A model generated the notes under the pieces. That model saw nothing but the letters and a program-made list of their open reading frames with translations, made no database searches and was not told where the DNA came from. Of a stretch of DNA of 64,000 nt, positions 55,525-64,000 are shown in pieces. This DNA is from Comamonadaceae bacterium OTU4NAUVB1 (lineage in GTDB: Bacteria > Pseudomonadota > Gammaproteobacteria > Burkholderiales > Burkholderiaceae_C), in assembly GCA_024372625.1 (NCBI GenBank), contig CP099605.1, positions 1,116,001-1,180,000 of the forward strand. The letters run 5' to 3'. The position numbers and the translations under genes are program-made. How positions within the stretch are numbered: the stretch's first letter is position 1; the number at the start of each line of letters is the position of its first letter.

Positions 55525-56247
55525 TCAGAGCCGGTCTTCGGCGCCTTGTTCGGCCTGGGCGACGGTGTCCCGCACGATCCTTGGAAGCGGCAGGGTGGTG
55601 AGCATGTCGCGCCACAGCGCCGACCACACCGGCCAGTCGTGGCCCCCTTCGGCGGTGAAGACATGACCGGGTGGAAGCACGTCGGCGAGCAGTTGGTGAT
55701 TGGGCGCGAACCGGTCGGCCAGACCGTGGCCGAGATAGAGCGGCGGCAACGCCACCGCCGCGTCCGGCGCCGCATAGCGCTGCAGCCAGGGCCACAGCTT
55801 GCGGTCGACTTCCTCGTCGGGCGGCGGACCCTCGGGATTCTTCCAGACCCTCAGTCCGCCGGCCTTGTGGATGTCGGCGCCGATCGGGCGGCGGCCGAGG
55901 TAGGGCGCCAGCACCACGATGCCTTCGACGAGGCCGGGATGCGCCAGTTCGTGCGTGAGGGCCCCGAAGCCACCGATCGAGATGCCGACCAGCCAGATCG
56001 ACTTGTAGCCCTGGGCACGCGCGGGCGCCAGCACGTCGTGGGTCAGGCGGGGAACGAAGCTCTGATCGTAGTAGTAGGAGACGTTGGCATCGACCAGCAT
56101 CACATCCGCTGCAAAATCCTGACGGCGCACACCACTGACGAATCCTTCGCGCTCGAAATCTTCCGGCTTGAGGAACGCGCCGGGCAAAAAGACCAGCAAG
56201 GTATCGGCACGATGGCCTGGCGTCAGCGCATGCAGATGTGTATCCAA
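55525..56247 (-). CDS. Alpha/beta hydrolase
   Basis: 240 residues from a TTG start at 56247, chosen because AGGGGA lies 6 bases upstream; a GTG at 56283 would give 252 residues but has no ribosome-binding site. The nucleophile elbow is GISIGG (WLVGISIGGFGALTHELA), and a likely catalytic histidine is in FTAEGGHDWPVW near the C-terminus. LPPLYLGHGLADRFAPNHQLLADVLPPGH carries the acid-residue region. The fold is that of small esterases or lysophospholipases; substrate unknown. It starts at the edge of the AT-rich island, so its promoter must lie there. Confidence 0.85.
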   Translation of the reverse strand: MDTHLHALTPGHRADTLLVFLPGAFLKPEDFEREGFVSGVRRQDFAADVMLVDANVSYYYDQSFVPRLTHDVLAPARAQGYKSIWLVGISIGGFGALTHELAHPGLVEGIVVLAPYLGRRPIGADIHKAGGLRVWKNPEGPPPDEEVDRKLWPWLQRYAAPDAAVALPPLYLGHGLADRFAPNHQLLADVLPPGHVFTAEGGHDWPVWSALWRDMLTTLPLPRIVRDTVAQAEQGAEDRL

Positions 56248-56283
56248 CGAAATTCCCCTGAATGACGGGGATCTCGCTGCCAC

Positions 56284-56640
56284 GGGTTGTCAGCGTTATC
56301 GCGACGTCAAATTAGTAAATAAGTTCCTGTGATCGAATTGCTACAAGTGCTTTTTTACACAGGTTGCTCATTCGAACATAAAAATTACAAATAAGTGATA
56401 ACTGACATGAATTTTCAAATTTTGCTGATTGCGAAATTGTAGAAAAAAGTGTTGCAATTCGATTTGATGTAAATATTCCGTTTTAAGTCGTTCAGCAGGG
56501 CGCATAACGTCTTAGTAAAAAACGTTTCAGAAATAGCGTCTGTTGCTGGGTTGGGCTACGGGTCGAGTGTCCCGCAGAAACCGGATGTATTTTTTGTGCA
56601 ACACTTTTTTGCATGTCCCTGATGACCCTAGGGAACTCGG
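56284..56640. other. AT-rich intergenic island with three copies of a short motif
   Basis: The 545 bp between the hydrolase start and the binding-protein start hold no credible gene. About 56284-56620 is strikingly AT-rich compared with the rest of the window and contains repeated homopolymer A and T runs. A related motif occurs three times: ATCGAATTGC then a few bases and TTTTTT (from 56332); the same on the other strand, GCAATTCGAT at 56454-56463 joined to AAAAAAGTGTTGCA at 56443-56456; and TGCAACACTTTTTT at 56597-56610. It may hold the hydrolase promoter and nucleoid-protein binding sites. From 56640 to 56791 composition returns to normal and nothing distinct is seen. Confidence 0.7.
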
Positions 56641-56791
56641 GCCGCAGCAGGCTGGTCGCGTGCCGGATTCGGGATCGTCGGACTCGGCGGCGTGACGAAA
56701 TGGCTCCCTTACACTGCGCGACCTTTCGTCATCCGGTGCCAAGCCGCCCATCGGACCCGTCTCGCATGCCGCGGCGGGTGCATCTCCTGCC

Positions 56792-58084
56792 ATGCCTCAT
56801 CGTCATCCCCGCCGCCAGGCATTGAAATTCGTCGCTTCGCTCCTGCCCGCGGCACTCGCCACGGCCATCACCCCCCCCGCGATCGCCGCCGATCCGCCGA
56901 CACCCATCCGGCTGGCCCTGATCGAGAGCATGAGCGGGCCGTTCGCCAACACCGGCGAGGCCGTGTTCCGGAACCTCCTGTGGGCCGTGGAGCGGGTCAA
57001 CGCACGCGGCGGGGTGCCGCTGCCCGGTGGGGCGCGCCGGCTCGCGCTCGAGCGCTACGACAGCAAGGGCCAGAACGAGGAGGCCCTGTCGGCGCTGCGC
57101 GCGGCCATCGACGATGGCGCGCGCATCGTGCTGCAGGGCAATTCGTCGGCCACCGCCGCGGCGCTGATCGACGCCATCGACAAGAACAACGAACGCGATC
57201 CGGCCCGGCGCGTGCTGTTCCTGAACTACTCGGCCGTGGATCCGGTCCTCACGAACGAGCGCTGCAGCTTCTGGCACTTCCGCTTCGATGCCCATGCCGA
57301 CATGCGCGTGACGGCGCTCATGCAGGTGGTCAGGGACGACGCCGCGCTCAAGCGGGTCTACCTGATCGGCCAGGACTACAGCTTCGGGCAGGCCGTGCTG
57401 CGCGAGTCGAAGCGCCAGCTCGCCGCATCGCGGCCCGACGTGCAGGTGGTCGGCGAGGAGTTGCACCCGCTCGGGCGCGTCAAGGATTTCTCACCCTACG
57501 CCAGCAAGATCATCGCCAGCGGCGCGCAGGCGGTGGTCACCGGCAATTGGGGCAACGACCTGACGCTGCTGGTCAAGGCGGCGCGCGAAGCCGGCTTCGG
57601 CGGCACCTTCTATACGTTCTATGGCAACGCGCTGGGCGCGCCGGCCGCGATCGGCGAGGCCGGCATCGGTCGCGTGGTCGCGGTGGCCGACTGGCTGCCC
57701 AACGTGCAGACCGCACCGTCGGAGGCGTTCTACCAGGCGTTCCGCGCGCGCTTTCCCAAGCCCTCCGACGACTACGTGCACATGCGCATGCAGTTGCTGG
57801 TGGAAGCGCTGGCGCAGGCGATCGGCAGCGCCGGCAGCCTCGACGCCGTGGCGGTGGCGCGGGCGCTGGAACGCGCCGACGTGACGCTCGCCGGTCAGCG
57901 CGGACGCATGCGCGCGGCGGACCACCAGTTCCAGCAGACGCTGGTCGTCGGCGTGATGGAACGCCAGGGCGTCGAGGGGGTGCGTTTCGACGTCGAGGGC
58001 TCGGGGTACGGCTTCCGTGTCGTGAAGACGGTGGCCGCCGAGCGCGCGGAAATGCCCACGACCTGCCGCATGCAGCGGCCCTGA
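56792..58084 (+). CDS. Branched-chain-amino-acid-type ABC transporter substrate-binding protein
   Basis: 430 residues, periplasmic binding protein type 1 (Peripla_BP_6) fold. The signal MPHRHPRRQALKFVASLLPAALATAITPPAIAADPP has a basic start and AIAA cleavage near residue 32. TPIRLALIESMSGPFANTGEAVFRNLLWAVERVNARGG opens the mature chain. VYLIGQDYSFGQAVLRESKRQL and VVTGNWGNDLTLLVKAAREAGFGGTFYTFYG are typical LivJ-like segments. No permease or ATPase genes accompany it. The ligand is not predictable; the neighbouring aminotransferase gene hints at an amino or keto acid, which is only a suggestion. Confidence 0.88.
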   Translation: MPHRHPRRQALKFVASLLPAALATAITPPAIAADPPTPIRLALIESMSGPFANTGEAVFRNLLWAVERVNARGGVPLPGGARRLALERYDSKGQNEEALSALRAAIDDGARIVLQGNSSATAAALIDAIDKNNERDPARRVLFLNYSAVDPVLTNERCSFWHFRFDAHADMRVTALMQVVRDDAALKRVYLIGQDYSFGQAVLRESKRQLAASRPDVQVVGEELHPLGRVKDFSPYASKIIASGAQAVVTGNWGNDLTLLVKAAREAGFGGTFYTFYGNALGAPAAIGEAGIGRVVAVADWLPNVQTAPSEAFYQAFRARFPKPSDDYVHMRMQLLVEALAQAIGSAGSLDAVAVARALERADVTLAGQRGRMRAADHQFQQTLVVGVMERQGVEGVRFDVEGSGYGFRVVKTVAAERAEMPTTCRMQRP

Positions 58085-58153
58085 GTCCGCTTTCGTTCCT
58101 TCAACCCCCGCACCGGAAGAGGCGGGTCGCAGAAACCGCCAGGAAATCCCGCC

Positions 58154-59311
58154 ATGCGCCAGACCATCCACGACCTCCAGGCCTCCAAGATCCGCGAAGT
58201 CGCCAACGCCGGCCTGGGCCGCGACGATGTGCTCGCCTTCTGGTTCGGCGAAAGCGACGAGGTCACGCCCGAGCCGGTGCGCCGGGCCGCGATCGATTCG
58301 CTGCAGCGTGGTGAAACCTTCTATGCCCACAACCTGGGACTTCCGGCGCTCCGCTCGGCCGTGGCGCGCTACACCAGCGCCCTGCACCTTGAGGTGGACG
58401 CATCCCGCATCGCCATCACCTCCGGCGGCGTGAACGCGCTGATGCTGGCGGTCCAGGCCCTGGTCGACGCGGGCGACGAGGTGGTGGCCATCACGCCGGT
58501 CTGGCCGAACCTGATCGCCCAGCCGGCCATCATGGGCGCCCATGTGCGCTGCGTGCCGCTGCGCCCGCTCGGCGGTGCCTGGACGCTGGACCTCGACGCG
58601 TTGCGAGACGCCGTCACGGCGCGCACCCGGCTGCTCATCGTGAACGCGCCCAACAACCCCACCGGCTGGACGCTCGCGCGCGACGAACAGCGGGCCATCC
58701 TCGACCATTGCCGCGCCACCGGCACCTGGATCCTGGCCGACGAGGTCTACGAGCGGCTGTACTTCGAGCCGACGACCAACGGCTGCGCGCCCAGCTTCCT
58801 CGACCTCGCCGAGCCCGAAGACCGGCTCGTCGTCGCCCACAGCTTCTCCAAGAGCTTCCTGATGACCGGCTGGCGTCTGGGGTGGCTGGTGATGCCGCCC
58901 TCGCTCATCGAGGGAATCGGCAAGCTGATCGAGTTCAACACCTCGTGCGCGAGCGTCTTCACCCAGCGTGCCGGCATCGCCGCGCTGGCCCATGGCGAGG
59001 ACATCACGCCGCGGGTCGTCGCCCACCTCAAGCACTGCCGCGACGTCCTGGTGCCGCTGCTCGCCGAACTGCCCGGCGTGGAGGTGGCGCCAGCGCGTGG
59101 CGGCATGTACGCCTTCTTCCGTCTGGAGGGCTGTGCCGATTCGCTCGAGGTCGCCAAACGACTGGTCGCCGAGGCCGGCCTGGGGCTCGCCCCGGGCAAC
59201 GCCTTCGGCGCCGAGGCGCAGGGCTGGCTGCGCTGGTGCTTCGCTTCCCGGGACCCGCAGCGCCTCGTGCAGGGGGCCGAGCGCCTCGGGACCTGGTTGA
59301 AGGCCCGATGA
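58154..59311 (+). CDS. Pyridoxal phosphate-dependent aminotransferase (class I/II)
   Basis: 385 residues, fold-type I. The PLP lysine is in VVAHSFSKSFLMTGWRLGWLVMPP, the aspartate partner is in WILADEVYERLYFE and the NAPNNPTGWTLARDEQ block is conserved. ASRIAITSGGVNALMLAVQALVDAGDEVVAITPVWPN is the substrate and cofactor loop. It belongs to the aspartate-aminotransferase group; amino-donor specificity cannot be read. It starts 69 bp after the binding-protein gene, with a GGAAATC sequence before the ATG, and its end overlaps the rpsO promoter zone. Confidence 0.93.
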   Translation: MRQTIHDLQASKIREVANAGLGRDDVLAFWFGESDEVTPEPVRRAAIDSLQRGETFYAHNLGLPALRSAVARYTSALHLEVDASRIAITSGGVNALMLAVQALVDAGDEVVAITPVWPNLIAQPAIMGAHVRCVPLRPLGGAWTLDLDALRDAVTARTRLLIVNAPNNPTGWTLARDEQRAILDHCRATGTWILADEVYERLYFEPTTNGCAPSFLDLAEPEDRLVVAHSFSKSFLMTGWRLGWLVMPPSLIEGIGKLIEFNTSCASVFTQRAGIAALAHGEDITPRVVAHLKHCRDVLVPLLAELPGVEVAPARGGMYAFFRLEGCADSLEVAKRLVAEAGLGLAPGNAFGAEAQGWLRWCFASRDPQRLVQGAERLGTWLKAR

Positions 59312-59323
59312 GGGCAGGCGAGC

Positions 59324-59329
59324 TATAAT
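59324..59329 (+). promoter_or_regulatory. Candidate rpsO promoter -10 box
   Basis: Perfect TATAAT, 88 bp before the rpsO ATG and 12 bp after the aminotransferase stop. A TTGAAG at 59297-59302 is a possible -35, but its spacing (21 bp) is too long for a strong promoter. The exact -10 hexamer is unusual in this GC-rich DNA. Confidence 0.55.
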
Positions 59330-59417
59330 CCAAAGGCTTTGCATGCCGCGAGGCGCACGGTGAATGCAGTTCCAGCGCACACCGCAAGTCAAACATCCCG
59401 GAACAGGAAACACACAC

Positions 59418-59684
59418 ATGATCGCAGCCTCCATCAAGGCCGAAGTCGTCAAGGACAACGCCCGCGCCGCCAACGACACCGGCAGCCCCGAAGTCCAGGT
59501 CGCACTGCTGACCGCACGCATCAACGAACTCACTCCCCACTTCAAGACGCATGCCAAGGACCATCACGGTCGTCGTGGCCTGCTGCGCATGGTGAGCCGT
59601 CGTCGCAAGCTCCTCGACTACCTCAAGTCCAAGGATGCCGACCGCTACACCGCACTGATCGCGAAGCTGGGTCTGCGCAAGTAA
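59418..59684 (+). CDS. rpsO: 30S ribosomal protein S15
   Basis: 88 residues, standard S15: [88 protein letters not shown]. It binds 16S rRNA in the central domain and, in other bacteria, also represses its own translation. An upstream in-frame ATG at 59364 is rejected as non-homologous. It precedes pnp in the conserved rpsO-pnp order, separated by an intrinsic terminator. Confidence 0.98.
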   Translation: MIAASIKAEVVKDNARAANDTGSPEVQVALLTARINELTPHFKTHAKDHHGRRGLLRMVSRRRKLLDYLKSKDADRYTALIAKLGLRK

Positions 59685-59701
59685 TCCGGTCCGCACGCAA
59701 G

Positions 59702-59738
59702 AAACGCCTGGGTTAGTCCGCTAGCTCAGGCGTTTTTT
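59702..59738 (+). terminator. Intrinsic terminator after rpsO
   Basis: AAACGCCTG / CAGGCGTTT stem (9 bp, 59702-59710 and 59727-59735) with a 16-base loop, followed by a TTTTTT run ending near 59738. It separates rpsO from pnp; partial read-through is typical of this locus in other bacteria. Confidence 0.88.
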
Positions 59739-59769
59739 ACTTCGCGAACCGCAATGGATCGTCAATGCC

Positions 59770-59802
59770 GGAATGCCGCACAGAGCGAAGCTGTGTCATT
59801 CC
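59770..59802 (+). promoter_or_regulatory. Long leader hairpin upstream of pnp
   Basis: GGAATG-CCG-CACAG-AGCGAAG-CTGTG-T-CATTCC forms a two-part stem (6 + 5 bp with an internal bulge) about 150 bp before the pnp ATG. Position and shape resemble the RNase III-cut hairpin through which E. coli PNPase autoregulates its own mRNA, but sequence alone cannot prove that. Confidence 0.4.
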
Positions 59803-59950
59803 ACCGAAGTTCCGGTGCCCTCGGGCGATGCGAATTTCGCTGGAATGGCATCGTGTTCTGAAAGCGTTCCGATTTCCCCGGCGGGAGCCGTCCGGCGCAG
59901 TCTGTCGCTGCGAAGGCCGGGTCTTCCGCCCTCAAAACAGGAGCTAACAC

Positions 59951-62326
59951 ATGAGCCTTTTCAACAAAGTCACCAAGTCGTTCCAGTGGGGCGGCAAGAC
60001 CGTCGTCCTCGAAACCGGTGAGATCGCCCGCCAGGCCAGCGGTGCCGTCGTCGTCGACATCGAAGGCACCGTGGTGCTGGCGACCGTGGTCGCCTCCAAG
60101 TCGGCCAAGCCCGGCCAGGATTTCTTTCCGCTGACCGTCGACTACATCGAGAAGACCTACGCCGCGGGCAAGATTCCCGGCAGCTTCTTCAAGCGCGAAG
60201 CCAAGCCCAGCGAGCACGAGACGCTCACCAGCCGTCTGATCGACCGTCCGATCCGCCCGCTGTTCCCCGAGGGCTTCCTCAACGAAGTGCACGTGGTCAT
60301 CCACACGCTGTCGCTCAATCCCGAGGTCGACGCCGACATCGCCGCCATGATCGGTGTCTCGGCCGCTCTTTCGATTTCCGGCATCCCGTTCAGCGGCCCG
60401 ATTGGCGCGGCCCGTGTCGGCTACATCAATGGCGAATACGTCCTGAACCCGGGTCAGACGGCCCGCAAGGATTCGCAGATGGACCTGGTCGTCGCCGGCA
60501 CCGAATCGGCGGTGCTGATGGTCGAGTCCGAAGCCCTGCAGCTGAGCGAGGAGATCATGCTCGGCGGCGTGGTGTTCGGCCACGAGCAGTCGGCCGTCGC
60601 CATCAACGCCATCCATGAACTGGTGCGCGATGCCGGCAAGCCGGTGTGGGACTGGCAGGCCCCGGCCGAAGACGAAGCCTTCGTCGCCAAGGTCAACGGC
60701 CTGGCCGAGGAGAAACTGCGCGCGGTCTACCAGATCCGCAGCAAGCAGGCCCGCACGCAGGCGCTGCGCGAAGCCAACGCCGGCGTGATGGCGGCCCTCA
60801 AGGAAAGCGGCGAACCCTTCGACGCCGGCAAGGTCGGCGATTTGCTGTTCGCGATCGAGAGCCGCATCGTGCGCAGCCAGATCCTCGAAGGCGAGCCGCG
60901 CATCGACGGCCGCGACACGCGCACCGTGCGCCCGATCGAGATCCGCAGCTCGGTGCTGCCGCGCACCCACGGCTCGGCGCTCTTCACGCGCGGCGAGACG
61001 CAGGCGCTGGTGGTCACCACGCTGGGCACCGAGCGCGACGCACAGCGCATCGACGCCCTGTCGGGCGACTACGAGGACCGCTTCCTGTTCCACTACAACA
61101 TGCCTCCCTTCGCCACCGGTGAAGTCGGCCGCATGGGGTCCACCAAGCGCCGCGAGATCGGCCACGGCCGTCTGGCCAAGCGCGCGCTCGTCGCCGTGCT
61201 GCCGAGCAAGGAAGACTTTCCCTACACCGTGCGCGTGGTCTCGGAGATCACGGAATCGAACGGTTCCTCGTCGATGGCCTCGGTCTGCGGCGGCTGCCTG
61301 TCGCTGATGGACGCCGGCGTGCCCGTGAAGGCGCACGTGGCCGGCATCGCCATGGGCCTGATCAAGGAAGGCAACCGCTTCGCGGTGCTGACCGACATCC
61401 TGGGCGACGAGGACCACCTGGGCGACATGGACTTCAAGGTGGCCGGAACGACCGCCGGCATCACCGCGCTGCAGATGGACATCAAGATCCAGGGCATCAC
61501 CAAGGAGATCATGCAGGTCGCCCTGGCGCAGGCCAAGGAAGCACGCGTGCACATCCTGGGCAAGATGCAGGAAGCGCAGGGCTCGGCCAATGTCGAGGTG
61601 TCGCAGTTCGCGCCCCGCATGACCACGCTCAAGATCAACCCCGAGAAGATCCGCGACGTGATCGGCAAGGGCGGCGCGGTCATCCGCGGCCTGCAGGAGG
61701 AGACCGGCACGACGATCAACATCGACGAGGACGGCACCATCACCATCGCCTCGACCGATCCGGAAAAGGCCGAGATCGCCAAGAAGCGCATCGAGCAGAT
61801 CACCGCCGAGGTCGAGATCGGCAAGGTCTACGAAGGCGCGGTCACCAAGATCCTGGACTTCGGCGCCCTGATCAATCTGCTGCCGGGCAAGGACGGCCTG
61901 CTGCACATCAGCCAGATCGCCCATGAGCGCGTCGAACGCGTGCAGGACTACCTGACCGAAGGCCAGATCGTCAAGGTCAAGGTCCTGGAGACCGACGAAA
62001 AGGGCCGCGTCAAGCTGTCGCTCAAGGCCCTGACGGAGCGTCCGGCGGGCATGGAGTTCCAGGAACGCGCGCCGCGCGAGGACCGCGGCGGCGAGCGTCG
62101 CGAGCGCTCCGACCGGGGTGACCGCAACGACCGTGGCGATCGTGCGCCGCGCGGTGAGCGCTCCCCCCGTTTCGATCAGGGCAGCCAAGGTGGCCAGGAG
62201 CGTGGCGGTGAACAGCAGCCGCAGCCGCAACATGCGCTCTACCCGGAACAGGCGCAGGTCGAGATGCAGCAGCGTCCTGCATCGCCGGACGCTCTGCGCG
62301 GCGACCGGAACGAACCGCAAACCTGA
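59951..62326 (+). CDS. pnp: Polyribonucleotide nucleotidyltransferase
   Basis: PNPase, 3'-5' phosphorolytic exoribonuclease of the degradosome. 791 residues, longer than the E. coli 711. Two RNase PH cores, with catalytic D486 and D492 in [12 protein letters not shown], are followed by a KH domain ([31 protein letters not shown], near 570) and an S1 domain ([28 protein letters not shown]). The last 90 residues form an Arg/Asp/Gly- then Gln-rich tail ([23 protein letters not shown]...), probably disordered and RNA- or partner-binding. SD CAGGAG (59939-59944) precedes the ATG. Confidence 0.98.
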   Translation: MSLFNKVTKSFQWGGKTVVLETGEIARQASGAVVVDIEGTVVLATVVASKSAKPGQDFFPLTVDYIEKTYAAGKIPGSFFKREAKPSEHETLTSRLIDRPIRPLFPEGFLNEVHVVIHTLSLNPEVDADIAAMIGVSAALSISGIPFSGPIGAARVGYINGEYVLNPGQTARKDSQMDLVVAGTESAVLMVESEALQLSEEIMLGGVVFGHEQSAVAINAIHELVRDAGKPVWDWQAPAEDEAFVAKVNGLAEEKLRAVYQIRSKQARTQALREANAGVMAALKESGEPFDAGKVGDLLFAIESRIVRSQILEGEPRIDGRDTRTVRPIEIRSSVLPRTHGSALFTRGETQALVVTTLGTERDAQRIDALSGDYEDRFLFHYNMPPFATGEVGRMGSTKRREIGHGRLAKRALVAVLPSKEDFPYTVRVVSEITESNGSSSMASVCGGCLSLMDAGVPVKAHVAGIAMGLIKEGNRFAVLTDILGDEDHLGDMDFKVAGTTAGITALQMDIKIQGITKEIMQVALAQAKEARVHILGKMQEAQGSANVEVSQFAPRMTTLKINPEKIRDVIGKGGAVIRGLQEETGTTINIDEDGTITIASTDPEKAEIAKKRIEQITAEVEIGKVYEGAVTKILDFGALINLLPGKDGLLHISQIAHERVERVQDYLTEGQIVKVKVLETDEKGRVKLSLKALTERPAGMEFQERAPREDRGGERRERSDRGDRNDRGDRAPRGERSPRFDQGSQGGQERGGEQQPQPQHALYPEQAQVEMQQRPASPDALRGDRNEPQT

Positions 62327-62404
62327 TCCGTACCGGCGGGCTCCGTCCCGTCGTGCGGATCGCGCGGTGCGCCGTCCCGCAGGGCGCCGCATTCTGGAGA
62401 ATCC

Positions 62405-63415
62405 ATGAAAGCCATTGAAATCACGACTTTCGGCGCGCCCGAGGTCCTGCGCGTTGCCGATCGGCCCGATCCGGTCGCCGGCCCGGGCGAATTGCTGATT
62501 CGCGTGGCGGCCAGCGGGGTCAACCGCCCCGACGTGTTGCAGCGCACCGGCAACTACCCGGTGCCGCCCGGCGCCTCCGACCTGCCCGGCCTGGAGGTCG
62601 CGGGCGAGGTCGTCTCGGGCGACGCCCAGGCGTTGGCTGCGGCCGGCCTGGCGATTGGCGACCATGTCTGCGCGCTCGTTGCCGGAGGGGGCTACGCGCA
62701 GTTGTGCGTGGCTCCCGTCGCGCAGTGCCTGCCCGTGCCTCGCGGCTGGAGCGACGTCGAGGCGGCCACGCTGCCCGAGACCTTCTTCACCGTCTGGAGC
62801 AACGTCTTCATGCGGGGTCGCCTGCAGAAGGGCGAGACGCTGCTCGTCCAGGGCGGCTCGAGCGGCATCGGCGTGACGGCCATCCAGCTGGGCAAGGCCA
62901 TGGGCGCGACGGTCATCGTCACGGCCGGCAGCGACGACAAGTGCGAGGCCTGCAAGACCTTCGGCGCCGACCATGCCATCAACTACAAGACGTCGGACTT
63001 CGTCGAGGAGGTCAAGCGCCTGACCGGTGGCAAGGGTGCCGACGTGGTACTCGACATGGTCGCCGGCAGTTACGTGGCGCGCGAGATCGAGTGCCTGGCC
63101 GACGACGGACGCATCGTCATCATCGCCGTGCAGGGCGGTGCCAAGAGCGAGGTCAACGTCGCCCAGGTGCTGCGCCGGCGACTGACCATCACCGGTTCGA
63201 CCTTGCGGCCCCGGCCGGTGGCCTTCAAGGGCGAGATCGCCCGCGCGCTGCGCGAGACGGTCTGGCCCCTGCTCGAGAACGGCACCGTCAAGCACGCGAT
63301 CCACAGCAGTTTCGCCGCGATCGGCGACGCGCAGGGCGGCACCAGCGGTGCCGCACAGGCCCATACCCTCATGGAATCGAACCAGCACATCGGCAAGATC
63401 GTGCTGACCTGGTGA
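62405..63415 (+). CDS. NAD(P)H-quinone oxidoreductase (PIG3-type, zinc-less MDR family)
   Basis: 336 residues, medium-chain dehydrogenase/reductase fold. [70 protein letters not shown] is the typical PIG3/QOR N-terminus. The nucleotide-binding loop is [22 protein letters not shown], and no zinc-ligand cysteine cluster is present. It probably reduces quinones with NADPH. It sits between pnp and tpiA, a frequent Burkholderiales arrangement; tpiA starts 20 bp after its stop, so they may be cotranscribed. Confidence 0.93.
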   Translation: MKAIEITTFGAPEVLRVADRPDPVAGPGELLIRVAASGVNRPDVLQRTGNYPVPPGASDLPGLEVAGEVVSGDAQALAAAGLAIGDHVCALVAGGGYAQLCVAPVAQCLPVPRGWSDVEAATLPETFFTVWSNVFMRGRLQKGETLLVQGGSSGIGVTAIQLGKAMGATVIVTAGSDDKCEACKTFGADHAINYKTSDFVEEVKRLTGGKGADVVLDMVAGSYVAREIECLADDGRIVIIAVQGGAKSEVNVAQVLRRRLTITGSTLRPRPVAFKGEIARALRETVWPLLENGTVKHAIHSSFAAIGDAQGGTSGAAQAHTLMESNQHIGKIVLTW

Positions 63416-63435
63416 ACCTTCGGAGCAACATCGAG

Positions 63436-64000
63436 ATGACGAACAGGAAGCTGATCGCGGGCAACTGGAAGATGAACGGCAGCCTGGCGGCCAACGAGGC
63501 CCTGGTAAATGCCCTGCGCCGCGACATCGGCGCGCCGGCATGCGATGTCGCGCTGTGCGTGCCGTCGCCCTACCTGGCGCAGGTGCAGGCGCTGGTGGCG
63601 GGGTCTCCGCTCGCCCTGGGTGCGCAGGACATCTCGGCCCGCCCGCATGGGGCCTTCACGGGAGAGAAGTCGGCTTCCATGCTGAAGGAGTTCGGGGTGC
63701 GCTATGCGATCGTGGGGCATTCGGAGCGCCGCGAATACCACCGCGAGGCCGACGACCACGTGGCCGCGAAGGCGGGAGCTGCCCTGGGGGCCGGCATCAC
63801 GCCGATCGTGTGCGTGGGTGAGACGTTGGCCGAGCGCGAAGCAGGGCAAACCGAGGAGGTCGTGAAGCGTCAGCTCGCCGCCGTCATCCATGCCAACGGC
63901 CACTGCATCAGCGAGATCGTCGTCGCCTACGAGCCGATCTGGGCCATCGGCACCGGCAGGACGGCGACGCCGGAGCAGGCGCAGTCGGTGCATGCCGTGC
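63436..64000 (+). CDS. tpiA: Triosephosphate isomerase (3' end beyond the window)
   Basis: Partial gene: 188 codons from ATG 63436 to the window edge, no stop reached. [27 protein letters not shown] is the TIM N-terminus with active-site N10 and K12. The catalytic histidine is in [24 protein letters not shown], and the catalytic glutamate is in [22 protein letters not shown]. It interconverts dihydroxyacetone phosphate and glyceraldehyde 3-phosphate; about 60 further residues are expected. GGAG (63421-63424) lies upstream. Confidence 0.96.
   Translation, partial: MTNRKLIAGNWKMNGSLAANEALVNALRRDIGAPACDVALCVPSPYLAQVQALVAGSPLALGAQDISARPHGAFTGEKSASMLKEFGVRYAIVGHSERREYHREADDHVAAKAGAALGAGITPIVCVGETLAEREAGQTEEVVKRQLAAVIHANGHCISEIVVAYEPIWAIGTGRTATPEQAQSVHAV

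Noticed and set aside
56407..56442. Eleven-codon hydrophobic frame MNFQILLIAKL in the AT-rich island.
   Set aside because: No Shine-Dalgarno sequence and very short; AT-rich DNA yields such frames by chance.
56443..56610. The 14-bp inverted repeat as ends of an insertion sequence.
   Set aside because: Only about 140 bp lie between the arms, with no transposase remnant or flanking target duplication.
56527..56793. 88-codon minus-strand frame at the edge of the AT-rich island.
   Set aside because: Composition shifts halfway, no ribosome-binding site or homology is evident, and it crosses the composition boundary of the island.

Overview
The window is about 64 kb of very GC-rich bacterial chromosome with dense genes, many 4-bp ATGA/GTGA start-stop overlaps and almost no mobile DNA. 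Gene content and order (xseB-ispA-dxs, TRAP transporters, etfBA, tandem glycine riboswitch before gcvTHP, mog-darP divergent from pmbA, NasR-type nitrate regulator, ybiB-cobA, rpsO-pnp) point to a betaproteobacterium of the Burkholderiales, most likely a Comamonadaceae member near Variovorax/Acidovorax. That placement is inference from gene order and protein resemblance; no 16S gene or search result is available. No tRNA, rRNA, CRISPR array, transposase or prophage gene was found.

Layout. 1-10.9 kb: EamA exporter, Rieske oxygenase, xseB-ispA-dxs (isoprenoid precursors), a TRAP system split between a plus-strand binding protein and convergent minus-strand permeases, and an EgtB/SenA-like nonheme-iron enzyme whose second metal-ligand histidine reads as cysteine. 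10.9-15.6 kb: glycerol block, glpK and a DeoR-family regulator divergent from glpD, with a candidate operator between them and a small exported phosphatase overlapping the glpD end. 15.6-23.7 kb: envelope genes, namely a P-loop kinase, MltB, a TgpA-like transglutaminase, DUF58 and MoxR, then a histone-deacetylase-like enzyme and an MscS channel. 23.8-28.5 kb: etfB-etfA, acyl-CoA dehydrogenase, nitronate monooxygenase. 28.6-34.1 kb: aroC, rhomboid protease, DsbA-like protein, NAD(P)HX dehydratase, phosphatase, DUF3014 protein. 34.1-39.0 kb: gcvT-gcvH-gcvP behind a tandem glycine riboswitch. 39.0-41.9 kb: a complete TRAP operon. 42-47 kb: mog-darP, pmbA, yqeY, rpsU, HI0933-family flavoprotein. 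47-54.4 kb: nitrate assimilation region. 54.4-64 kb: tsaD, a hydrolase, an AT-rich island, a periplasmic binding protein, an aminotransferase, rpsO-pnp, a quinone oxidoreductase and the start of tpiA.

The most informative regulatory finding is the nrtA leader. A full-consensus sigma-54 element (TGGCATGCGGTTTGCA) is followed by two hairpins with hexanucleotide loops carrying A at position 1 and G at position 4. The 3' strand of the second hairpin is also the 5' arm of a strong intrinsic terminator. The adjacent gene encodes a NIT-ANTAR (NasR-like) protein, so the whole antitermination circuit can be read from sequence. The operon carries nrtA, nrtB, nrtD, a double-GAF protein, ybiB and cobA, but no nitrate or nitrite reductase gene lies in the window.

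Other points worth attention: the altered metal site of the SenA-like enzyme; the AT-rich island at 56284-56640, which holds three related copies of a motif ending in TTTTTT; the helically phased repeats in front of glpR/glpD; and a 20-bp palindrome upstream of etfBA.
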